Part shown: positions 51,579 to 59,734 of the stretch, in pieces
Layout of the letters: the number at the start of each line of letters is the position of its first letter
Position numbering within the stretch: position 1 is the stretch's first letter
From: JABDBE01 sp963832245
GTDB taxonomy: Bacteria; Acidobacteriota; Terriglobia; Terriglobales; Acidobacteriaceae
DNA: 64,000 nucleotides
Assembly (NCBI GenBank): GCA_963832245.1
Contig: CAWHTG010000002.1
Span: 434,001 to 498,000 of the forward strand
Direction of reading: 5' to 3'
Translations under genes and position numbers: made by a program
Notes under the pieces: generated by a model
The model's database searches: none
What the model was told of the DNA's origin: nothing
What the model saw: only the letters and a program-made list of their open reading frames with translations

Positions 51579-53612
51579 TTACCAGAAACGCCAGACGATC
51601 TTCGCGTAGGCACTGCGCTTCATTTGGGTAGGGTTCACGCTGGTGAGGTCGTCGTGAGACTCCAAATGGTGATCCTGGAGCAGGTTCTGGCCCACCAAAC
51701 TGAACTCCAGCCGTTCCCCGAGCTGGCGGCTCACCTGTGTATCCATGCGAGTATAGGAAGGCACTGCTTGTGCCGACAGGCGTTCCACAAAATAGCCGCT
51801 CACATCCCAGACAAAGCGACCGGGCAGCTTCAAGTGGGATCGCAGCTGTGCCTGGTGGCGTGGGCTAGAGCCTTCCGTGTCCGCCAGCGTGGTTGTGTCC
51901 TGGCTGGTCGCGTCGGTATGCAGATGCATCTGCAGCAGCGTATACCCGGGACTAAGCGTCCACCGATCGTTTACCTTCCAATTCGCGGAAACCTCGATGC
52001 CGTAAGTGGTCCCGTGCATCAGGTTACCCCACACCAACGGAAAGACCAGGTGAGCAGGAGCGGGGTTGGCCACCAGGAATGGCGAACCTGGCTCGGTCGT
52101 CGCTAAATCGGTGTAAGTATTGAAGAACGTCGCCACATCAATGGAAAACGGGCCCGCGGGTTGAGCTCGGTAGCCTGCCTCATAAGCCACAACGTGTTCC
52201 GACTCCTCGTTGGGATTCCCCAGAAGAGTGAGCAAAGCCGGCACTCCGCCGGGCCCGGGAAATGCCGCGATGTTGATATCCGCATCCTCATTGCGGCGGT
52301 CGGGAGTACGATCGGCACGTGAAACTGCGGCCCAGAAAGAATGCTGTTTACTCGGAGTCCAGGCCACACGAGCGCTTGGGTCAAGGTCCCAGCCGCTGTA
52401 ATAGTTGTTCTCCAACTTCGTTCCTACCGTCAAAAAGACGCGATCCGGCTTCAGGACGATTTCATCCTGAGCAAAAGTGCTGAAGAGTTGCAGCGCGCGG
52501 CCGGCCGGCACCCATGCCCGGTCGATCGTGCCCTCGGTGTAGTCCGAGCTGTAGCGATAGTCCGCACCCCAGATAAGGTCATGCCGGTAGCCCAAGGCCA
52601 GATGATGCTGGAAATCAAGATCAAAAGTGCCCCGGTTGTCGCTTATGACCGGGCCATCTCGCTCGTAGCGGTCGAAATAAAACTGCAGCGTGGTGTCGGA
52701 GCGGCGGGAGAAAGCGTGGTTCCACCGGCTTAAGATGTTTCCTCCAGATAGCTCCTCAGTCCCGTCTAAATTCTCATTGACTGGCGGAGCAATCGAGACG
52801 ATATGCCCATAATTCGCCCCTTCACTCCCGCCGTACAGGTCCCCTTCTACGGTGAGGGAGTCTTTCTGCGACAAGCTTGCGTCTGTCCGGAAACCGGCAT
52901 GCGACAAATGCCAGCCATCCTCGCCGTCTTGTCCGGTCAGATCGGAAAAATGATTGTGATCCAGATATTTCGTGAAAACCCGGTAGCTGGCATCCTTGCC
53001 GATTTTTCCGCCATACTGGGCCGTACCAAGCGCCAAATCCTGGGTGCCACCGCCCGCTACCAGCAAACCACCCTGCGTATCGGCGGCGCTCTTGGTGATA
53101 ATGTTGATGACGCCGTTCACAGCGTTCGCGCCCCATACCGTTGCCCCCGGTCCGCGAATCACTTCAATGCGCTCAATGTCTTCCAACGGGACGTCTTGAA
53201 CATCCCAGTAAACCCCGGCGAACAATGGTGTGTAGACCGTCCGGCCGTCGATCAGCACCAGCAACTTGTCCGAAAATTGATGGTTAAAGCCTCGTGCCGA
53301 TATAGCCCAACTGTTGGCGTTGATTTGGGCCACATCCAGGCCGGGCACCATGCGCAGCAGGTCAGGGATACTGGTTGCACCGGAGCGTCTAACGTCCTCG
53401 GCGGTAATCACGAAAATCGCCGCCGCCGCCCGCGAAAGTGACTGCTCTTTCTTCGATATGGACGTGACTTTGGTGTTCATCAAGTCCTCGAGACTCAACT
53501 GGGTCAGATCCTGTTCCTGGGCAAAGGCCAACCCACTCAGTACGACAAGGGGCAGCACCAGCTTTGCTAGCCTTCCGAGATCAGCCTTTGCGAATGCTAT
53601 CCGGCCATTCAT
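51579..53612 (-). CDS. TonB-dependent outer-membrane receptor
   Basis: From ATG 53612 the product is 677 aa with a signal peptide (LAKLVLPLVVLSGLAFAQ). The plug domain reads VTSISKKEQSLSRAAAAIFV, then RRSGATSIPDLLRMVPGLDV and IEVIRGPGATVWGANAVNGV; the barrel ends in an aromatic residue (KIVWRFW). The plug resembles vitamin B12 and siderophore receptors of the CirA/BtuB type. It is the first gene of the leftward cluster with YfiR, hybrid kinase and GGDEF genes, although a 273-base gap separates it. The ligand is unknown. Confidence 0.92.
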   Translation of the reverse strand: MNGRIAFAKADLGRLAKLVLPLVVLSGLAFAQEQDLTQLSLEDLMNTKVTSISKKEQSLSRAAAAIFVITAEDVRRSGATSIPDLLRMVPGLDVAQINANSWAISARGFNHQFSDKLLVLIDGRTVYTPLFAGVYWDVQDVPLEDIERIEVIRGPGATVWGANAVNGVINIITKSAADTQGGLLVAGGGTQDLALGTAQYGGKIGKDASYRVFTKYLDHNHFSDLTGQDGEDGWHLSHAGFRTDASLSQKDSLTVEGDLYGGSEGANYGHIVSIAPPVNENLDGTEELSGGNILSRWNHAFSRRSDTTLQFYFDRYERDGPVISDNRGTFDLDFQHHLALGYRHDLIWGADYRYSSDYTEGTIDRAWVPAGRALQLFSTFAQDEIVLKPDRVFLTVGTKLENNYYSGWDLDPSARVAWTPSKQHSFWAAVSRADRTPDRRNEDADINIAAFPGPGGVPALLTLLGNPNEESEHVVAYEAGYRAQPAGPFSIDVATFFNTYTDLATTEPGSPFLVANPAPAHLVFPLVWGNLMHGTTYGIEVSANWKVNDRWTLSPGYTLLQMHLHTDATSQDTTTLADTEGSSPRHQAQLRSHLKLPGRFVWDVSGYFVERLSAQAVPSYTRMDTQVSRQLGERLEFSLVGQNLLQDHHLESHDDLTSVNPTQMKRSAYAKIVWRFW

Positions 53613-53890
53613 AACTGCCACGTCGTCCTCGAACAGATTTCCTTCGGTGAGCAGACGGCTGCACACCAAGCCACGCTGGTTTCGTCGGCAAGATGCGATT
53701 TCTCTTTAACCCGTGTCCGGTCACGGTGGGACCGAGTAGCTGCGGGTGCCTGAAACCGGGGTGCTAGTTGGCGCACACCCCATTCGTACACGTCCTGACA
53801 GCCATCTAGTTGCCGTTCGATCAAGGTTGGCAGTCTGAAGTACTGTCCTATTCCTGCCGATGAGAACTCCAGCGGCGTCCTTAAGCTCCT

Positions 53891-54801
53891 ATGCCTAACC
53901 TTCAAGATCCAGAGATCTTCCGCACCGTCTTGGACAGCCTGCAGATCGGCGTGTCGGTGGCGGATCGAAGCGGGAAGATCCTGTTCTGGAACCAGGGCGC
54001 TGAAAGGCTGACTGGGCACAAGCGGCATGAGATGGTAGGGCGCTCCCATCGCGAGAACATTCTGGTGCAGTGCAACGATCAAGCTTGTGTCGCCTGTGGA
54101 GCTACCTGTCCCATCAGTCGAACCCTGCACGAAGGCAAGCCCCAGGAAGCGAAGATGCAATTACGCCATAAAGAAGGACATCCGGTTCACGTACTGATGC
54201 GGCTTGCTCCCCTCCGCGATCCACATAGCTCGATCATCGGCATCGTGGAGAGTTTTGACGAACAGAAATTCGCTTCGGAATGGGACCGCAATCGCCATAC
54301 TCTGGCGGGCGCATGGCTGCATGGATGAGACCAGCGGTGTCCCCAATCATGAGTTCACGCAATTTCACCTGACTAAGAATCTCGCCAGTTTTGCGCGCTA
54401 CCACCTTCCCTTCGGCGTCATCGCCATTCAGGTCGACCGCTTGCAGCGCTTCCGCGCAGCCTACGGCCGTCCGGCCGAGGATGCCATCGTGAGCATGGTT
54501 GCTCAAACCTTGAAGAATGCTTTTCGGCCCACTGATTTTCTAGGACGCTGGGCGGATGACCAATTCCTCGCCATTCTGATCAATTGTGGCGAACACGGCG
54601 TGGAAAAAACCTGGGAGCGCGTGCAGAAAATGGTCACTTGCGCTGGCTTGCGATGGTGGAGCGACGAATTATTGGTCACCACCTCGGTGGGATACGCCAC
54701 CGTTCAAACTGAGGACACCCATCGACACGCTCTTAAGCCGGGCGCAAAGTTCCCTGAAAGAAACTTCCGGCAAACGGGTTCTCGCAAGCGAAGTCATCTC
54801 G
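53891..54801 (+). pseudogene. PAS-GGDEF protein, frameshifted
   Basis: A PAS domain (53891-54328 frame; VLDSLQIGVSVADRSGKILF and WNQGAERLTGHKRHEMVG) is followed in another frame by a GGDEF-type domain from about 54310, with FLGRWADDQFLAILINC where the GGDEF signature should be, and then in a third frame by its C-terminal part (DTLLSRAQSSLKETSGKRVL). The signature WADDQF itself is degenerate, so cyclase activity would be doubtful even if intact. At least two frame changes, near 54300 and 54710, are needed to join the parts. Confidence 0.7.
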
Positions 54802-55618
54802 CAAGCGAGCCCGCCGCGTCCCATCATCATCATCAAGAAAAAAGGCGGACATGGCGGACACCATGGGGGCGCCTGGAAGGTAGCCTATGCCGGCTTCGTA
54901 ACCGCGATGATGGCGCTCTTCATTGTGCTCTGGCTGCTGAACACCAACAAACCTATTAGAGAAGCCGTGGCCGGCTACTTCAAAGATCCCTCCGGAACCG
55001 CCAATAAAGTCGGCTCCACTAAGGCCGGCGTGGCCGAGGCCATTGCCATCACCAGAGACGACCATGCCGAAGCTGAAAGAGGAACTGGAAAAGGCAATCC
55101 GCGCAATACCCAACTTTGAAAAGCTGAAGGGCCAGATCGAAATGACTCTAACCCCCGAAGGCCTGCGCATCGAACTGCTCGAAACCGAAACTGGAACCTT
55201 CTTCGACGTTGGCAGCCCGGCGCCGAACGTCAACGGGAAAGAGTTGCTGACACTGCTGGCGCACGAACTGGGGAAGCTGCCCAATCACCTCTCCATCGAA
55301 GGTCATACCGATTCTAAGCCCTACACCGGCGGGCGCGAATACGGAAATTGGGAGCTTTCCACCGATCGCGCCAACGCCGCGCGGCGGTTGATGCAGCACG
55401 ACGGCGTACGAGGCGACCAGGTTACACAAGTCCGGGGCTATGCCGATCAAATGCTGCGCAAGAAAGACAAACCGTTGGACGCATCGAATCGTCGAATTTC
55501 CGTAATCGTGCAGAATCTGGAATTAAAGCCGGAAGACTCAGGGAAAACTGATTCCCAGCCCGGAGCCAGCCCATCTCCTCAAAATCTTCCCAAAAAATTG
55601 ACCGCTTGCCTTTGCTGA
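54802..55618 (+). pseudogene. motB: MotB-like flagellar stator gene, frameshifted and lacking a start
   Basis: The N-terminal part (PIIIIKKKGGHGGHHGGAWK, then VAYAGFVTAMMALFIVLWLL) is characteristic of MotB: basic tail, one transmembrane helix and plug. It runs in frame with the preceding GGDEF fragment, with no ATG, GTG or TTG between them. Near 55050-55070 the frame shifts again and the OmpA-type peptidoglycan-binding domain follows (LSIEGHTDSKPY, ELSTDRANAARRLM), complete to about 55520. MotA is not in the window. This is a broken gene or contains sequencing indels. Confidence 0.7.
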
Positions 55619-55708
55619 TGTCTATTCTTCTACCCTCACTGCAATGCGAACGCTCATCCGTTACAATAAGCGGTTCGTGACATACCTACTTTAAGAGGAA
55701 ACAACTCC

Positions 55709-56884
55709 GTGATTATCGGTGTGCCCAAGGAGAGTTATCCGGGAGAACGGCGGGTTGCGCTCGTGCCCATGGTAGTCCCGAATCTTGTCAAAGCAGAGTT
55801 CGAGGTGGCCGTCGAAAAGGGCGCGGGCGTAGAAGCGGGCTATCCCGATGGGCTCTACGTCGAGAAGGGCGCGAAGATCCTTCCTGATCGCGCAGCCCTC
55901 TTCGGTAATGCGGACATCGTTGTTCAACTGCTCTGCTACGGCTCTAACGACCTCACAGGAAAAGCGGACCTTCCATTGATGCGGCGTGGGCAGGTCCTCA
56001 TCGGATTCTTGCGGCCGCAGGGATCGATGGAGGTGATCCAGCAGATTGCCCAAACCGGTGTCACATCGTTCTCCGTGGAGTTGATGCCGCGGACCACCCG
56101 CGCCCAGAGCATGGACGTGCTTTCCTCCATGGGCACGATCTGCGGCTACAAAGCGGTACTGATCGCAGCCGACACCTTGCCCCGAATTTTCCCCATGCTG
56201 ACCACCGCCGCCGGAACCATCACCCCGGCCCGCGTTCTCGTAATTGGCGCCGGAGTCGCCGGTCTCCAGGCCATCGCCACAGCGCGCCGTCTGGGCGCGG
56301 TGGTCTCCGCTTACGACCTGCGCCCGGCCTCCAAAGAGCAGGTGCAGAGCCTGGGAGGACGATTCCTCGAACTCCCTATCGAAGCCAAAGATGCCCAGGA
56401 TGCGCGCGGATACGGCACCGCGCAAGATGAAAGTTTCTATGCGAAGCAGCGCGAGCTGCTTGCCCGCGTGGTCGCCGAGAGCGACGTCGTGATCACCACC
56501 GCTGTTGTCCCCGGCAAAAAGGCTCCGGTGCTGGTGACCGCGGAGATGGTGAAAGGGATGGCGCCCGGCTCAGTCATTTTTGATCTCGCAGGCGAGCGCG
56601 GAGGCAACTGCGAGCTTACCCAATCCGGCAAAACGATAGTCGAGTATGGGGTCACGATCATTGGCCGCATCAACATCGCGACCGAAGTCCCGTATCACGC
56701 CAGCCAGATGTACGCGCGCAATGTCACCGCATTTCTTTTGCATCTGGGCAAAGAAGGGAAACTGCAGATAAATCTGCAGGACGAGATTACTCGCGAAACC
56801 CTGCTGACCCGGGACGGGGAAGTAGTAAACCAACGGGTCCGCGAATTTTTCAAATTACCCGCGTTAGTCTCGCAGAGCGCATAA
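55709..56884 (+). CDS. pntAA: NAD(P) transhydrogenase subunit alpha, part 1
   Basis: The 391-aa product starts at GTG 55709. It holds GVPKESYPGERRVALVP, the alanine dehydrogenase/PNT N-terminal signature, and VLVIGAGVAGLQAIATARRL with AYDLRPASKEQ, the NAD-binding Rossmann domain. The enzyme exchanges hydride between NADH and NADP at the cytoplasmic side. The membrane part is encoded separately by the next gene, as in the split alpha type. Subunit length is usual. Confidence 0.95.
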   Translation: MIIGVPKESYPGERRVALVPMVVPNLVKAEFEVAVEKGAGVEAGYPDGLYVEKGAKILPDRAALFGNADIVVQLLCYGSNDLTGKADLPLMRRGQVLIGFLRPQGSMEVIQQIAQTGVTSFSVELMPRTTRAQSMDVLSSMGTICGYKAVLIAADTLPRIFPMLTTAAGTITPARVLVIGAGVAGLQAIATARRLGAVVSAYDLRPASKEQVQSLGGRFLELPIEAKDAQDARGYGTAQDESFYAKQRELLARVVAESDVVITTAVVPGKKAPVLVTAEMVKGMAPGSVIFDLAGERGGNCELTQSGKTIVEYGVTIIGRINIATEVPYHASQMYARNVTAFLLHLGKEGKLQINLQDEITRETLLTRDGEVVNQRVREFFKLPALVSQSA

Positions 56885-56892
56885 CAATGTAG

Positions 56893-56912
56893 ACGCGGGC
56901 GTCCACGCCCGT
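56893..56912. repeat. Short GC palindrome in pnt operon
   Basis: CGGGCGT-CC-ACGCCCG, perfect seven-base arms; a similar unit with CGGGCGC-CC-ACGCCCG is at 43615. Confidence 0.6.
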
Positions 56913-56942
56913 GCGAGTCGACAAGAAAATGCAGGAGGAAAG

Positions 56943-57239
56943 ATGGGCTCTGCCTTAATCGACGGACTCTTCGTGTTCATGCTCGCGGCCTTCATCGGAT
57001 TTGAAGTCATCCGCCGAGTCTCGCCTCTACTCCACACCCCACTTATGTCGCTCACCAATGCCCTCGACGCCATCGCGGTGGTTGGCGCCATCGTGATGGT
57101 GGGTGAGCACAAGAGCACACTCTCTTTCGTCTTCGGCGTGCTTGCGGTAGTCGCCGCCACCAGTAACGTCGTCGGCGGATTTATCATTACCGATCGAATG
57201 CTCAAAATGTTCAAGTCCAGCCGTCCCACAAAACCATGA
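56943..57239 (+). CDS. pntAB: NAD(P) transhydrogenase subunit alpha, part 2 (membrane)
   Basis: The 98-aa protein has three hydrophobic segments and the conserved VISRVSPLLHTPLMSLTNA-type stretch, here EVIRRVSPLLHTPLMSLTNA, and DAIAVVGAIVMVG. It forms part of the proton channel with PntB. The ATG has AGGAGG nearby, and its stop overlaps the pntB ATG by four bases. Confidence 0.95.
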   Translation: MGSALIDGLFVFMLAAFIGFEVIRRVSPLLHTPLMSLTNALDAIAVVGAIVMVGEHKSTLSFVFGVLAVVAATSNVVGGFIITDRMLKMFKSSRPTKP

Positions 57240-58633
57240 CCACCGATCTCGCGGGAAATCAGCTGATCATCGAGATCGTTTACCTGATCGCCAGCGCGCT
57301 CTTTATTCTCTCGCTGAAATGGATGAGCTCCCCGGCCACAGCCCAGCGCGGCGTTCGCGCCGGCGAAATCGGCATGGCCCTCGCCATCGGCGGCACTTTG
57401 TTGCACCACGGCATCGTGGACTACAAGTGGATCATCATTGCGCTCGTCCTCGGAACCGGAATCGGAATCCCACTGGGCATGGTGCACATGACGGCAGTGC
57501 CGCAACGAACCGCGCTCAGCCACGCTTTCGGCGCGTTCTGCGTGACGCTAGTCGGCACCGCGGAATTCTATCTCCGCACCCCCGACGTTCCGCGCTTCAT
57601 GATGGCAGTTCTCTCCATGGAAGTAATCCTCGGCTCGCTGACCTTCACCGGCAGCTTGATGGCCGCCGGCAAACTCCAGGAAATCCTCCCTCAGCGCCCG
57701 CTAACCTACAAAGGACAGAACTTCGTCAATCTCTCGTTGCTTGCGGTCTCGGTCGCGGTGGCTGTCTATCTCGTAATTCATCCAGGCGCACGCCAACTTT
57801 TTCCCGTGATGATCGGTGTTCCTCTGCTGTTCGGCGTGCTGATGATCGTCCCCATCGGCGGCGCCGATATGCCCACCGTCATCTCGCTGCTCAACTCCTA
57901 TGCCGGTCTTTCCGCCGCGGCCATGGGATTTGTTCTAGAAAGCAAACTCCTTATTATTGCGGGCGCGCTCGACGGCTCCTCCGGTCTCATCCTCTCCATC
58001 ATTATGTCGAAGGCCATGAACCGTTCCTTCACCAACGTCATGTTTGGAGCCTTCGGGCAAGTGCAGGTTTCCGCCGCGGCGGGACAAGAGGAACGAACCG
58101 TGCACAGCGCCACCGCTGAGGAAGCGGCCGGAATTTTAGCTGCCGCCAACAAAGTCGTAATCGTTCCGGGTTACGGAATGGCAGTCGCGCAAGCCCAGCA
58201 CAAAGTTCGCGAACTCTACGACGCCCTGACCAAACGCGGCGTGGATGTCCGCTTCGCCATCCACCCCGTAGCCGGCCGCATGCCCGGACACATGAACGTC
58301 CTGCTCGCCGAAGCCGATATCCCCTACGACCGCCTGATCGAAATGGATGAGATCAACGGCGATTTCCCCCAAACCGACGTTGCTCTCGTGATCGGAGCCA
58401 ACGACGTCACCAATCCCGCCGCCCGCACCGACACCGGCAGCCCCATTTACGGCATGCCCATCCTTGACGTCGACAAGGCGCGCACAGTCATGGTGATCAA
58501 ACGCAGCATGAGCCCAGGCTTCGCCGGCATCGACAACCCGCTCTACTATCTCGACAAAACCCTAATGCTCTTCGGAGACGCGAAGTCGTTCGTAAACAGC
58601 ATCGTCCACGAACTAACCGGCAGCGCCCACTAA
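57236..58633 (+). CDS. pntB: NAD(P) transhydrogenase subunit beta
   Basis: The 465-aa product has about nine membrane helices and a C-terminal NADP-binding domain with IVPGYGMAVAQAQHKVREL, HPVAGRMPGHMNVLLAEA and GANDVTNPAARTD. The start overlaps pntAB. With the other subunits it builds the proton-translocating transhydrogenase that supplies NADPH. Full length and no obvious damage. Confidence 0.96.
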   Translation: MTTDLAGNQLIIEIVYLIASALFILSLKWMSSPATAQRGVRAGEIGMALAIGGTLLHHGIVDYKWIIIALVLGTGIGIPLGMVHMTAVPQRTALSHAFGAFCVTLVGTAEFYLRTPDVPRFMMAVLSMEVILGSLTFTGSLMAAGKLQEILPQRPLTYKGQNFVNLSLLAVSVAVAVYLVIHPGARQLFPVMIGVPLLFGVLMIVPIGGADMPTVISLLNSYAGLSAAAMGFVLESKLLIIAGALDGSSGLILSIIMSKAMNRSFTNVMFGAFGQVQVSAAAGQEERTVHSATAEEAAGILAAANKVVIVPGYGMAVAQAQHKVRELYDALTKRGVDVRFAIHPVAGRMPGHMNVLLAEADIPYDRLIEMDEINGDFPQTDVALVIGANDVTNPAARTDTGSPIYGMPILDVDKARTVMVIKRSMSPGFAGIDNPLYYLDKTLMLFGDAKSFVNSIVHELTGSAH

Positions 58634-58644
58634 CGTAGAGTGTT

Positions 58645-58687
58645 CTTCCCCGCGATGCCCACGTAGCCCCCGGACGCCTCGTCCGGG
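58645..58687 (+). repeat. REP-like copy 3
   Basis: Contains CACGTAGCCCCCGGACGCCT then CGTCCGGG; one extra C relative to the copy at 43634-43675. It lies between the convergent pntB and acetyltransferase genes. Confidence 0.65.
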
Positions 58688-58710
58688 CGCTCTTCGCGAG
58701 AACTCGACGC

Positions 58711-59445
58711 TCACAACTCTGCATTCTCGACCTCGCGACGCATCGCAGAAAGCGAAACCCTCTGCCGCCCATCCGATTCGAAGTTCGAGGGATCCAGCCA
58801 GCGTTCGAACGCTGCTTTTCGCTTCGGCCACTCCGAATCGAGCATCGAGTACCAGGCCGTATCGCGATTGCGCCCTTTAATGATCATGTGCTGCCGAAAG
58901 ACTCCCTCAAAGGTGAACCCCAACCTCAGAGCCGCGCTTCGCGAAGGCGCATTCAGCGCGTTGCACTTCCATTCGTAGCGCCGGTATCCCAGATTCTCAA
59001 AAACATGCCGAGCCATCAGATACATCGCCTCGGTCGCTCCAACAGTCTGCTGCAAACGAGGCGTATAAAGGATGCTGCCTACCTCGATCACCCGATGCGC
59101 CGGTTCAATGCGCATATAGGAAGCATAGCCAACCGCATCTCCGGAAGGCTTATCGAGAATGGCGAAGAATAAAGGATCCTCCGAACGCGCCTTCTCCTTA
59201 AGATGGAGATCAAAATCCGCCCGAGTGGCAAATGGCCCCTCGAACAGATAACGCCATAACCGCTCATTCTCCCGCCCGCGCGTGCTCTCGAAAAGCGTGG
59301 AGGCATGAGCGGCAGGATCGAGGGGCACAACGCTGACCACGCGGCCATCAATGGTAGTGCGGCGGGGACGCTCGGCCAGTGTCGCGTCGACCGGGGTCCC
59401 AATAGAAACCTCATCAACTCCCGATTTCGCGATCATCCTGCTCAT
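58711..59445 (-). CDS. GNAT-family acetyltransferase (RimJ/RimL-like)
   Basis: The 244-aa product contains LFFAILDKPSGDAVGYASYM, EVGSILYTPRLQQTVGATEA and KCNALNAPSRSAALRLGFTF followed by EGVFRQH, the pattern of RimJ/RimL N-acetyltransferases, where the R/Q-x-x-G-x-G/A loop is replaced here by LQQTVGATEA. It would acetylate an amino group with acetyl-CoA. Converges on the pnt operon; upstream is the divergent Oar-like gene. Confidence 0.88.
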   Translation of the reverse strand: MSRMIAKSGVDEVSIGTPVDATLAERPRRTTIDGRVVSVVPLDPAAHASTLFESTRGRENERLWRYLFEGPFATRADFDLHLKEKARSEDPLFFAILDKPSGDAVGYASYMRIEPAHRVIEVGSILYTPRLQQTVGATEAMYLMARHVFENLGYRRYEWKCNALNAPSRSAALRLGFTFEGVFRQHMIIKGRNRDTAWYSMLDSEWPKRKAAFERWLDPSNFESDGRQRVSLSAMRREVENAEL

Positions 59446-59734
59446 AATAGACGGACGGAGAGTTTCTGCCCACGTCTTCCATAAATCATATTTACTCTAC
59501 AGCAAACTGTACTCCTGAGGCGACAAAAAGCACCTCCAGAACGCAATAACGTCACAGAATGAGCACCTTACAACTGGACATACCTTGGCAATGGGTGTGC
59601 ATACAATGCAAGACGACCCGTGTTATTTAAGTCCGGCAAACCCTGTCCGGCACGGAAAATTCAACCGTAATTCGGCCACTGTCCAGGACACTTTGAGTTG
59701 CGCAAGTCCGAAATCGAATCTTGTGGAGGAAGCA

